Part shown: piece by piece, positions 36,098 through 45,754 of the stretch
How the letters are laid out: each line of letters begins with the position of its first letter
How positions within the stretch are numbered: position 1 is the stretch's first letter
NCBI GenBank assembly: GCA_001599355.1
Contig: BCGQ01000006.1
Coordinates: 1 to 64,000, forward strand
Reading direction: 5' to 3'
DNA length: 64,000 nt
Source: Nakazawaea peltata
Taxonomy: Eukaryota > Ascomycota > Pichiomycetes > Alaninales > Pachysolenaceae
The notes under the pieces: model-generated
Databases searched by the model: none
Told to the model about the DNA's origin: nothing
What the model saw: the letters and a program-made list of their open reading frames with translations, nothing else
Made by a program: the position numbers and the translations under genes

Positions 36098-39000
36098 TTA
36101 AACGTCGGAATGCCATTTCAATTTCAGTCCATGTTTGGATGGTGCGAGGTTAGTAGGCATGATCTCATCTTCCTCGTCGTCGTCATTTCTTTCGGCACTT
36201 CCCATTCCTAAAGCGTTCAATCTTCTAATTCTCTCGATTTCAGTTTCTGCTTCACCTGAATCGTCATCTTCTTCTGAATCGTCGTAATCTTCAGAGTCGT
36301 CGTTATTATTATGCTCATGATCATCGACCTCTGAGTCTTCGTCTTCTTCTGAGTCCTCGCCTTCATCGTCAGCTTGTCTACGTCTTACTTTACCGAAATC
36401 GAAGGAGGCGGTGCCATGACGAGGAGTAGTTCCGAGAGTCTCGATCTTCTCCAGTGGATTTGTCTTGTCTATGGCGATGATATTAGCTACCTTTGAAGAT
36501 TTATCATCGTTGATCAAATTCAATAACTTCTCTTGGATCTTGGACTCGTTTGCACGCAGTAAAGTGTTATCTTCACTGCTGATACCTCCAGTTTCTGGAA
36601 TCAAAATTGGAAGACCGTCGCTTGGACCTTCTTCCAGAATCTCATCCTTGGATTTATGAGGCATTGCAGCACGATTAAGACCGACCCAAGACATTGCTCT
36701 TTGACGTAAAGTTGGTTGATTACCAAATGAGTCTGTTCCCAGATCAATTTGAGGAGATTCGTGGATTTTATACCTTTTTAAGATCTCTCCTTCATGATTC
36801 TCAATGATAACTTCGTCATTTACTCTGTAAGCTACGTATTTAGTAGGTTCTTTCATACTTCTCAAACGAGAAGATGATGAAGAACCGGTCTCTGGACGTG
36901 TAGGTGCAACAGAAGTGAAATATTTCCTACGAGAAGGTTTATTATGATGACTATGAGGTTCCTCATCATTTGAGCTTGGATTTTTCTCATCTGAAGGTCC
37001 CTCGCTTGACATAGATTCCAATTCGAACCCTGTAGCTCTGGAAGAAGCGTCTGGTTGGTCTGATTTCTTCTTATTTACATCGATCACAGTCATCACATCC
37101 CCTTCCTCGTTATCTACAATGACTTTATCACCTTCTTGATAACCAGTGACAGGAATGTGATTAGAAGAATTCAGATCCAGGTCCATTTCCGACTCAAGCT
37201 TGTCTTTAACCTGATCAGAAACGGCCATTGAGATCTCTCCAGAGCTCTTTTCTTCGGTAGCTGCTACATTTTGAATATTTACGTCGTTATCTTCGTCATA
37301 ATCCTCCTCATCGTGGAATCTACGACGATGAGAGGCACTCAAATCCAAATTCTCGGTCTTTGGACGCTGTCTAGGTTTAATTTTACCGCTTCTTCTTCTT
37401 CTACGACGACGAGCTCCTCCTGCTGGTCTGGCAGGAACTCCACTGGTCTCTATAGTGGTAGCCTGACTCAAAGGTACACCATGAGTGCTGGAGTTTTGCT
37501 TGGTATCGCTACGTCCAATAGAGAAAGATCTGTTGGTGGTATCGATTCTTGGTAAACGAGACATCCAAGATTGAGAATTAGGGTTACCTTGAGTCTGAGT
37601 GAATGTCATTGAGATAGACATAGTACGTAATTTACGTCCAAAGACTAAAACAGCGACAGAAGAGCCATGGATGACGATCGAAGTCACCACAAGGAAACTG
37701 ACAACGGGCCAAAGGTATAAAATTAAGTGATAATTCTCTTCGGATTCCGATGGCATTCTGTCGAGAGAATAAACATGGCCAGTGGAGTCTTCTTCGATCT
37801 CCGAACGGGCCAAAATTACGGCATATATAGCTCCTACACCTATAGGACCGAAATGGCCAGCAAATAAAGCTTCTCTCCAGGTATTTAAGTCGGGAGTGAA
37901 CTTCCAAAGGGCCAAAACGGCGGGGATTCTTCTGAGAAAGATCGTAGCCATCCCCAATAAGAAGAATTTCCAGAAAGGAAGCCCTAACTCGGGTCTATGG
38001 TAGAAATTCCAAGGCAAAAGAGCCCCCAAATATACGAAATACGAGAGATTTAATAACAAGTCGATAGCAGTGGAAACCAAAGCGTCCTCGGTCTTTTTGG
38101 CGTACTGACCGTTCCAAGCGAACAGCAGACCAGCCGCAAAAGCTACTAATAACTCGTCTACACCTAAAACGGAGCCTAAACCGGCACAAGCGAAGGACAA
38201 CATGACGTAAAAGGCCAAGAAAGATTCTCGGTCTATAGAGCCATATTGCTCGGCCAAAGTGATGGCCCGGCGACCAAGCCAGCCGATCACAGCCCCGATT
38301 ATACAGCCTAATATACATTCGTACAAGATAGTTACACATATCCACTCTTTGATGATCTCACCTGGATGACCAGCATGTAAGATCAAGTTCATAGCGAGGA
38401 AGATGAATGGGAAAGCCATTCCATCGTTACAACCACTCTCGGCACTCAATAAATTACGCAAATGGCCCGGAACTTTTTGGGCAAACTTACCTTTACCGAC
38501 GACGGCAGCCGCTAAGACCGGGTCGGTGGCCGTAATGCACCCGGAGATCAATAAACTTTGACTGAAGTTCAACGGTTTGAAGATGATCCAGGTGAAAAGG
38601 CCGATGACGAGCCAACCGACGGTCATGACGGGCACAAGCAAGATGAAGACGCTGAACCAATGCTTTTTCATGTATTTTTTGGGCAATTCCACGGCGACGG
38701 CGAAGATTTGGATACACAACACGATTCTGGAGATCTGTAAAGTGATGGTTTCGGTTCCCCATTCAGTTGGGGTGAACCATTTGAGACAGAAGGGTCCAAA
38801 GATGAGCCCTGCTATAGTCAGGACGGTCAGTTCACCTATGTAGAGTTTCTCTTTAATGGGGGAACTCACGAGGGAGAAGAGGATGGCGAAGATGCCTACG
38901 ATGGCGTACGCCACGTTCACGGAGGTGGCCTGGGGGGTTAGTATTATGTTGGGGTGAGGCAGCGGCAGCAGGAGAAGCTTAGGGAGGGCGTAGGGAGGTT

Positions 39001-39330
39001 TGGCAGAGCGGGCAGAGCGGGCAGAGAAGGCGGAGCGGGCAGACAACCAGACAGACAACCAGTCAGACAGCCAGACAGACAGCCAGACAGGCACCGACAT
39101 AGACCAATAGAGTCCTCAGATCAGTCCCAATGAGATCCTCGACTCGTCCAATGGACCCCTCGAGGAGCCTCAGCAGCCTTGTCCGTCTCATCCATCACCC
39201 CGGAGCAACACGGTGAACCATCAAATCTGCCCCTTCAAATCTGCCCCTAAAAAAGCTCAAAAACCCCGGCAAACCACTCCTCCATATCAATCTCATTCTA
39301 TATACTTACTGCTAAGTGAGACCACACCAT
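36098..39330 (-). CDS. NHA1: Plasma-membrane Na+,K+/H+ antiporter Nha1/Cnh1 (two exons)
   Basis: 950 residues from exon 1 (39330-39310, MVWSHLA) and exon 2 (38929-36098). The join reads MVWSHLA-ATSVNVAYAIVGIFAILFSLV, matching the S. cerevisiae start MAIWEQLEVSKAHVAYACVG. Twelve or so membrane segments follow, with KKYMKKHW, the ion-binding ATDPVLAAAVV aspartates, HLRNLLSAESGCNDGMAFPF and HFGPIGVGAI. The long hydrophilic cytoplasmic tail (about 440-950) holds the short conserved WMSRLPRIDTTNRSFS block and acidic runs. The continuous reading frame also allows an ATG at 39100, but that would add a repeat-encoded WLSVWLS stretch unknown in the family. CTG codons in membrane segments align with Ser, Ala, Ala and Thr. 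Confidence 0.95.
38930..39309 (-). other. NHA1 intron, 380 nt
   Basis: On the minus strand the donor GTAAGT is at 39309-39304, the branch site TACTAAC at 38943-38937 and the acceptor CCCCAG ends at 38930. The intron is phase 0. It contains a CAGA/GCAGAGCGG-type repeat tract that keeps the frame open for the last 170 nt. Confidence 0.93.
39003..39090. repeat. GCAGAGCGG and CAGACAGC repeats within the NHA1 intron
   Basis: A short tandem repeat tract: GGGCAGAGC units grade into CAGACAACCAGA and CAGACAGC units. The unspliced frame would read it as WLSVWLS and ARSARSA repeats. Confidence 0.75.
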
Positions 39331-40193
39331 TTGAACTGTGTATACTTTCGTTTGAAGGTGGCTGTGAATTGGAAGAGACGAATTTGAGATGAATTTGAAA
39401 ATAAGGTTCCAGAACAAAAAAAAAAGAGGGCAGGGGCAGGGAAAGAAGGGACTAGAAGGGCAAATAGGGCAAATAGGCTTGGCGTACAAGACCGGGCGGA
39501 TCGATTGGATGAGACGGTGGGAGACTGGCGGGCACAGGCAGACAGTGACAGTGTGACACTTGGCAGCACGGGTACCACTGACACCACGGGCACCATGGTG
39601 ACTCAACAGGTCCATCACAGGGATCAGTCAAATAGAAGCTGCTTGAGGCAGCTTGAGGGCAGCTTGGGGTTCAGTATGAGGCAACCTCCACTAGGAGTCC
39701 CGTGGATCTGAAGGACCTTAAGTTTTGCCCGCCAGCATCTCTGCCATCTCGCTGCCAAGAACAACCATCATCTCACTCAACGCTCACTCAACTCTCATTC
39801 AACTCGTCCTTACTCCATTGTATTTACACTCTCTACAATATCTAAGCTTTAGTATTTCTTGGTAAATTATTGTTAGTAGATTATATGAAGTTAAATTTGA
39901 GATGGGGCAGGCTCGGTTTAGCTCAGCTTAGAATCAGCTAAGCTGACTACTATCTGAATACTCTCTTATACCAGTAAATCTCGCCCTGTCCTGCTCTGTC
40001 CTGCTCTGCCTGCTCTGCCCTCTTCTTACTGATCTACCCACCGTCGCCCATCCTCCCGATCTGGATTCCAGCTGGACCCACATTGCCCCACCTTGCCCAA
40101 CCCTCACCTTCACTAATCCCATCTGATGGTAATAACTCATCTCACCTACTGATCTCTGCCTACTGATACTCTAGGAATACTAATACTCATCTA

Positions 40194-40230
40194 CGCTAAT
40201 CCACGCTAATCCACGCTAATCCACGCTAAA
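40194..40230. repeat. 10-bp tandem repeat CTAATCCACG
   Basis: Three and a half near-perfect units in the NHA1-RPB10 spacer. Confidence 0.75.
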
Positions 40231-40381
40231 CTACACTCATCTACACTATCTCAATAAAGATTCACTATATATGACACTAGGTCGTTATATGATACAAAGG
40301 GAGGTATTATGGTTAAGGTAGGCAAAGATAGGAGGGAGCAAGGGAGTGAGGTAAAGTAAGATAGCCGAAGTAGATTCCAAA

Positions 40382-40430
40382 GCAGATGCAAAGTAGGTGC
40401 CAAAGTAGATGCCAAAGTAGATGCCAAAGT
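40382..40430. repeat. 12-bp tandem repeat GTAGATGCCAAA
   Basis: About four units (the first degenerate) in the same spacer. Confidence 0.75.
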
Positions 40431-40618
40431 ATAATGGGAAAATAACATGATAAACTGAGTAGGTGAGAATTTGAGAACAAGTCGAGGAACTGTACAGATC
40501 TCACGTGATCCGTTTCAGATCCGTCTCGCCTCAACAACCCATCTTTCTCTACCTCCTTCCATCTCTCATCCATCTCTTCACTACATCTCCTCCATCTTTC
40601 CGTCTCTCTCTCCATCCT

Positions 40619-40682
40619 ATCCCTCTATCGCTCCACCTATTCCTCTATCCCTCCACCTATCCCTCTATCGCTCCACCTATCC
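40619..40682. repeat. 18-bp tandem repeat CTCCACCTATCCCTCTAT
   Basis: Three to four units immediately downstream of the RPB10 stop codon. Confidence 0.75.
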
Positions 40683-40685
40683 CCC

Positions 40686-40901
40686 CTAATACACCTCCTT
40701 CTTCTCCAACGGATTATATCTCAAAAACTTCTCAATCAAATCAACATGTGTCAACACCATTCTTCTGCAACAATAACGCTTCAACTTCAACTCATCCAAA
40801 GCGTCTCCCTCAGTCTTGTCCTCCTTCAACAAATTCAAATACAGTTCCCATTTGTCACCGACAACCTTTCCACAAGAGAAACAACGTACTGGAATGATCA
40901 T
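40686..40901 (-). CDS. RPB10: RNA polymerases I, II and III subunit Rpb10
   Basis: 71 residues from the ATG at 40901 ([18 protein letters not shown]). It is an essential zinc-binding subunit common to the three nuclear RNA polymerases. Zinc ligands C7 and C10 (CFSC) and C44-C45 (RYCCRRM) are present, as is the C-terminal [17 protein letters not shown]. Its length matches S. cerevisiae (70). A few codons upstream in frame begin with GTG and are not used. Its neighbours MGM1, NPT1 and PTP2 are also its neighbours in S. cerevisiae (YOR208-211). Confidence 0.98.
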   Translation of the reverse strand: MIIPVRCFSCGKVVGDKWELYLNLLKEDKTEGDALDELKLKRYCCRRMVLTHVDLIEKFLRYNPLEKKEVY

Positions 40902-41078
40902 TTTGTAACTCACTTAACGTCTTGTCTAACCTCTTGACTAACCTGTTGAGTAACCTCTTGAGTTCACTTAGTTCACTAGTTGACTTGAGTAAGTTCTAGT
41001 TCTCGTTGTTCGCTTACAACTTCTCTTACTAAGAGTTTAGCGCTGGGAGGGCTAGTGAGTCGAAAAATTTTCTCCGTA

Positions 41079-41149
41079 TTTTGCTCAGCCATAAAATTTT
41101 TCTCCATTTTTTTGCTCAGCCATAAAAAATTTTCTCCAATCGAGATGAG
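41079..41149 (+). promoter_or_regulatory. NAN1 promoter: duplicated element, RRPE and PAC
   Basis: TTTTGCTCAGCCATAAAATT is present twice about 30 bp apart; its reverse begins GAGCAAAATACG, like the dispersed element. AAAAAATTTTC (41124-41134) and GAGATGAG (41142-41149) are the RRPE and PAC boxes of ribosome-biogenesis genes, about 50-75 bp before the start. Confidence 0.55.
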
Positions 41150-41197
41150 TTAGCCACATCGATCACCATCTCACCTCATCACCCCCCTCAAACAACC

Positions 41198-43588
41198 ATG
41201 ACAAAAGCTTCGCTGCTGAATTGGAACGTCTCATTGCATGGAGGAGGCAAGTTACAACCCACTGGCCACCGTTTGTCCGCGGACGGTGCCCATTTACTCG
41301 CTTTTTTCAACCATCACATCAAAGTTTACTACTTGACCACAAGACAGTGTGTCAGAACTATCGCTGTAGATTTGGCTACAGTCAACGTGGTGGATACTTT
41401 GATCCCTCAAAATGACCCCAATCTCGTATACATCTTTGGCCGTGAAGGAGAGGTGTTGAGCGTTAATTGGCGTGAGAAGGGAGCCCTGCAAATCGATCGG
41501 TTCAGTCTTCAAATAGAAAATTTCGGGAATCTTTTGAAAGTGGTCAGTTTCGACCCGGAAACTCGGTCTTGTTTGGCCGTTTTGGGCAAATATTCGACTT
41601 CCTTATTGACTCCACGTGTCATTAGTTTGTGCCAGGTCGGTCCTACCTCTTCAAATGCCCTCTTAACCATCAAGAATGTGCTCCTCTTCAAACTGAGCAT
41701 CAATTCTGACCATTTGATCTTCTTAAACAATGCCAATGAGGTCATTGCTGTCACTTTGAAGGCCGGAAACGTCGACCAAACCCGTACGATCCCCTTCGTA
41801 TTCAAATCCAAGATCACCTCCCTCGCAATTTCCAACTCCGGTGATACTTTAGCCCTCGGAACAAGCTCCGGTATCGTCCAAGTCATTTACGGTAACAATT
41901 TAGATAAACCACAACGGTTATTGAAGTGGCATATCGACCAAGTCAAGGCCCTCGAGTTCAACCATGATGATACCTACCTCTTGAGTGGAGGTGTCGAGAA
42001 AGTGTTGGTTTTCTGGCAATTGGACACCGACAAACAGCAGTTTTTACCTCGTTTGAACGGATTTATCGATAATATCGTAGTGGATAGTGCCGTTCCCGAC
42101 TTATATACGGTAACTTTGGGTGTCAGTGACGTAGATGATGTCGAATTGTTGGTCTTGAACGCCAGTGATTTGGTTTCCCGTTTGAATATCAACGGAATAA
42201 GACCAAATTTCAACTCTGGCTCAAATTTGTCCAAATTAAAACGTCGTTTAGAGGGCTCTGTAGTCGAGGTTAAGAACGATTTCACATGTCCTGTAGCTGT
42301 ACATCCCGTCTCTGGTCATTTATACATCGCCAACGGTCCTTCTATCCAGGTCTATGACTATAAAAAAGACGAGCAATTGTTTGTTCAAACTGCCGTTTCT
42401 ACTACTCAGACCGGTAAAGTCCGTTCGGAACAACAAATCTTGGACCCAAAGGTGGAAATCGTAGCCTTCTCCGCCGACGGTTCATGGATGTGCACCTACG
42501 ATTCCGTTCCCACCCCTCAATTGGACAATTTATTGTCCACAAAAGACGTCCATTACTCTTTGAAATTCTGGAAACCTTCTAAAGACCCTAAACAACACCA
42601 ATGGGAATTATCTACCAAGATTATCGACCCTCACGGGGTCAAGACTCCTATAGCCTCGATCATCCCAGCTCCAACCTCATACCAAGACGGTTTCCTGTTC
42701 CTCACGGCCGATACCAAGGGAGGAATCCGTCTCTGGAGACCAAGAGTCCCAAAAGATATCTATAAAAAAGTACCTGGGTCTGAGTTACTGCAGACCGCAT
42801 GGATCTTGAGTAAATCTTACGTAGGAAATGGTACTTTTGAGACCAATTCTGTCTCATTATCATGGTCTGAAGACTCCTCTTTGATCTGTATTGGGTACGA
42901 AAATTCGTTAAACTTACTTAACTGTCATACTTTCAAGGAAGTGGAAGATTTCCATTTACCTTCATTGCTCGGATCAAGAGTTCGGTCCGTTCATATCATC
43001 GATAATAACGTTGTAGCTTTACTGAAGAACCGTATCATCAGTTATGATTTGTTAAATGCTAAGAATAACGAATTATGTGGTAAATTATATACTCCTACTA
43101 ATGGCAAGAACCTCATTGCGGTCAATTCTGCAAAGAATTTGATAGCTTTGGCTGTCAATTACTTTGACGACTCCGAAGTTTGCTCCAAAATCTTCATCTT
43201 CAAACCTAGACTGTTGAAACCTGTCTACATCGGTCATCATTCGCATTATATTTCTTCAATTACGTATGCTCCAGCTTCTGGTTCCTTTGTCTTTGTCGAT
43301 ATCGATTCCAGAATTGGTTCTGTAGCTCCAACTGTCCAGGATCATCTCTTCCAAGACCTGGATCAAGACTTTGATTATGCTTACCAATTGAATATGCTTT
43401 TAAATAAGATCCATCAGAAAACTTCATCTGCTGCTCCGGCCATTGTTCTGGATTCTGCTGACCTTACAGAGGAGGCAGAAACCGTGTATGGATCACGTCT
43501 TCATGCTCATTCGTTCGATGCAGTTTTGGAGAATTCTGAGAATATCCAATTGGAATCACTTTTCGAGAGGATTATGAATGTATTATAG
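41198..43588 (+). CDS. NAN1: Nan1/Utp17, SSU processome t-UTP WD40 protein
   Basis: 796 residues, two WD40-type propellers. It is part of the t-UTP/UtpA complex that joins nascent pre-rRNA and links rDNA transcription to 18S processing in the nucleolus. Blocks shared with S. cerevisiae Nan1 include RLLKWHIDQVKALEFNHDDTYLLSGGVEKVLVFWQL, QQFLPRLNGFI, LNASDLVSRLNINGIRP, WMCTYDS.PTPQLDNLLSTKD, IIDPHGVKTPI, SLSWSEDSSLICIGY and the C-terminal NIQLESLFERIMNVL. It is 100 residues shorter than that protein. NAN1 and KAP120 are adjacent in S. cerevisiae (YPL126W/YPL125W). Here NPT1 lies between them. Confidence 0.95.
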   Translation: MTKASLLNWNVSLHGGGKLQPTGHRLSADGAHLLAFFNHHIKVYYLTTRQCVRTIAVDLATVNVVDTLIPQNDPNLVYIFGREGEVLSVNWREKGALQIDRFSLQIENFGNLLKVVSFDPETRSCLAVLGKYSTSLLTPRVISLCQVGPTSSNALLTIKNVLLFKLSINSDHLIFLNNANEVIAVTLKAGNVDQTRTIPFVFKSKITSLAISNSGDTLALGTSSGIVQVIYGNNLDKPQRLLKWHIDQVKALEFNHDDTYLLSGGVEKVLVFWQLDTDKQQFLPRLNGFIDNIVVDSAVPDLYTVTLGVSDVDDVELLVLNASDLVSRLNINGIRPNFNSGSNLSKLKRRLEGSVVEVKNDFTCPVAVHPVSGHLYIANGPSIQVYDYKKDEQLFVQTAVSTTQTGKVRSEQQILDPKVEIVAFSADGSWMCTYDSVPTPQLDNLLSTKDVHYSLKFWKPSKDPKQHQWELSTKIIDPHGVKTPIASIIPAPTSYQDGFLFLTADTKGGIRLWRPRVPKDIYKKVPGSELLQTAWILSKSYVGNGTFETNSVSLSWSEDSSLICIGYENSLNLLNCHTFKEVEDFHLPSLLGSRVRSVHIIDNNVVALLKNRIISYDLLNAKNNELCGKLYTPTNGKNLIAVNSAKNLIALAVNYFDDSEVCSKIFIFKPRLLKPVYIGHHSHYISSITYAPASGSFVFVDIDSRIGSVAPTVQDHLFQDLDQDFDYAYQLNMLLNKIHQKTSSAAPAIVLDSADLTEEAETVYGSRLHAHSFDAVLENSENIQLESLFERIMNVL

Positions 43589-44117
43589 ATAATAAATAGT
43601 TCGACATACCATACAGTAGTAACACCATAACACAGCCAATCTCTTCTCAGCCAATCTCACCTCCAATCTCACCTCCAATCTCCCCATACCTCTTCTAAGT
43701 CACTTCACTCTCTCTGATCACCCCCAATATCTTGTCTAAATCAACCTGATCTCTGCTCTAAGTCACCCAATATCTTGTCTAAATCACCCATCCTTTTCTC
43801 TAATTCCTTCTAAATCCCCTCTAAATTAATCCCAATCCCTCCTCTAAATAAATCCCAATCCCTCCTCTAAATTAATCCCAATCTCTCTGAATCACCCCCA
43901 AAATCTTCTCCAATTTGCCCTTTTCCTTCCCCCTTCCTTCTCCGTGCCACCATAATTTTTTCTCCATCTGCCCTCATCTTTTTCTCCATTTGCCCTGCCA
44001 ATCTTCTCCTTCTGACTCATAAACAAACCCTTCAGACACTATTTAAACCCGCCTTTCCCCTCAAGCTACTCCACCCAATTACTCCGCAATTACCACCCAA
44101 CTACTACCCAAGCTCCC
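43589..44117. repeat. NAN1-NPT1 spacer with 26-bp tandem repeat
   Basis: 529 bp without a gene. Units of the form CCTCTAAATTAATCCCAATC repeat three times with a 25-26 bp period at 43818-43886; looser CTCTAAGTCACC units lie before it. The rest is C/T-rich on this strand, which is common upstream of yeast genes. Confidence 0.6.
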
Positions 44118-45380
44118 ATGACAGACTCACCCGTCATAACGTCCTTCTTGGACACTGACCTCTACAAAATCACAATGCACGCCGCCGTCTTCTCCAACTT
44201 CCCCGACGCCATCGTCACCTATCGCTACACCAATAGGACGCCACAGAAACAGTTGAACTCCGCCTCCATTGGATGGCTCAAGGCCCAAATAAACACTTTG
44301 CTGAACCTCAGATTCACCCCGGAAGATATTTTGTACTTGAAGTCCGAGGTCCCCTACTTACCTGAGTCTTATCTTGAGTCTCTTAAAGACTTCAAATTGG
44401 ACCCTGAAAGTCAGATCAGTTACTTAGAAGACCTCGACAATGGGGTGTTTGATATCGAGGTCTCGGGCCCTTGGGTCGACACCATCTTGTATGAGATCCC
44501 ATTGTTGGCATTGGTGTCGGAATCGTACTTCAAATTCACCGATACTGATTGGAATTACGACGGACAAGTCGAGTTGGCTTACTCAAAGCTGGACCAATTG
44601 CTCTCGAATGGATGTGTTTTTAGTGAGTTCGGAACCAGACGTAGAAGATCTAAGTATGCTCAGGATTTGGTCATGAAGGGTATCATGCAGTATGTAACTG
44701 AGAACCCGGACAAGAAACCTTTGTTTTTGGGCACTTCCAACGTTTTATATGCGAAGAAATATGGGGTCAAACCTATTGGGACTGTCGCTCATGAATGGAT
44801 GATGGGCATTGCGGCTCTCACCGATGACTACAAGAATGCTAATAAGAAAGCTATGGAATGTTGGACAACCACTTTCGGTATGCAAAATGCCGGTTTGGCC
44901 TTGACCGACACCTTCTCAACCGATGTCTTCTTAAGAGATTTCAAACCTCCATATTCCGACGCATATACTGGAGTTAGACAAGATTCTGGTGATCCAGAAG
45001 TTTATGCCGAAAAGTTGGCCCACCATTACCACGATGTTTTGGGATTACCTAAATTTTCCAAGGTGGTTTGTTTCAGTGATTCTCTTAATATCGAGAAATG
45101 TATCAAGTATAAACTGACTGCTGACAAGCTTGGATTGAAGGCCACTTTCGGAGTAGGAACTTTCTTCACCAATGACTTCAAGACCGCCTCATCTAACGAG
45201 AAATCGACTCCCCTCAATATCGTTATCAAATTGAAGGAAGTCAATGGGAATCCGGCCGTCAAAATTAGTGATAATTTAGGTAAGAATATGGGACTTGCTG
45301 AGAAAGTTAAACAAGTTAAAGAGGAATTGAATGTTGTTGATCGTGAATGGGAGGGTGTTACTGAGGATAAGAGATGGTGA
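44118..45380 (+). CDS. NPT1: Nicotinate phosphoribosyltransferase
   Basis: 420 residues. It makes nicotinate mononucleotide from nicotinic acid and PRPP in the NAD salvage pathway. It aligns throughout with S. cerevisiae Npt1: [58 protein letters not shown] (phosphorylated His at about 226), [44 protein letters not shown] and [12 protein letters not shown]. The PRPP-site residues are intact. CTG codons align with Gly (NTL-x-NLRF) and Ala in S. cerevisiae. Confidence 0.98.
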   Translation: MTDSPVITSFLDTDLYKITMHAAVFSNFPDAIVTYRYTNRTPQKQLNSASIGWLKAQINTLLNLRFTPEDILYLKSEVPYLPESYLESLKDFKLDPESQISYLEDLDNGVFDIEVSGPWVDTILYEIPLLALVSESYFKFTDTDWNYDGQVELAYSKLDQLLSNGCVFSEFGTRRRRSKYAQDLVMKGIMQYVTENPDKKPLFLGTSNVLYAKKYGVKPIGTVAHEWMMGIAALTDDYKNANKKAMECWTTTFGMQNAGLALTDTFSTDVFLRDFKPPYSDAYTGVRQDSGDPEVYAEKLAHHYHDVLGLPKFSKVVCFSDSLNIEKCIKYKLTADKLGLKATFGVGTFFTNDFKTASSNEKSTPLNIVIKLKEVNGNPAVKISDNLGKNMGLAEKVKQVKEELNVVDREWEGVTEDKRW

Positions 45381-45754
45381 TGTTACTGAGAATACTAAAT
45401 GCTAGAAATACGATAAATTGATTAATAAATATGACCGAAGAAAGTGAGTGTAAATGTAGTTATAGTTGGTAGGAATTGTAGTACGTAACTAGGACTAACT
45501 ATCGCAGCACTAAACTGGAACCAACTCCCCTCAGCATACCCATCATTCCCCCAACTCTCAGATCATCTATTCCCATCCGTGGGCTCATAACCTTTCGATT
45601 CTCTTGAGCACTTTACGAATATTCACACCCTGTTTTCTTGGTGTTTTTATGATGTTTTGACAGCCCCTATTTCCTATTTCGGTAATTCTGCCCTCTTAAA
45701 ATTTTTCAACCCCATCGCGACTAAACCCACCTTGGAGGGGTCATTGACTAAGCT
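45381..45754. promoter_or_regulatory. KAP120 promoter region
   Basis: 374 bp without a gene. It has one dispersed element (GAGCACTTTACGAATATT, 45606-45623), a MADS-type box TTTCCTATTTCGGTAA (45670-45685) preceded by CCCCTA, and AAAATTTTTC (about 45700) with CATCGCG close behind. Confidence 0.45.

Larger units (their letters stand above)
39331..40685. other. 1.35 kb intergenic region between NHA1 and RPB10
   Basis: No gene is seen. It includes the NHA1 promoter, a TCACGTGA palindrome (E-box, about 40501-40508) and three minisatellites: CTAATCCACG units (40194-40230), GTAGATGCCAAA units (40382-40430), and CTCCACCTATCCCTCTATCG-type units (40619-40682) next to the RPB10 stop. Small ORFs are low-complexity readings of these. 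Confidence 0.6.

Noticed and set aside
38930-39309. Possible C/D snoRNA inside the NHA1 intron (GTGATGG and CTGA boxes)
   Set aside because: The C box has a mismatch, there is no terminal stem, and no clear guide sequence next to the D box.
39871-39884. TACTAAC on the minus strand in the NHA1-RPB10 spacer
   Set aside because: No CAG/TAG acceptor at a usual distance and no coding frame on either side, so not an intron.
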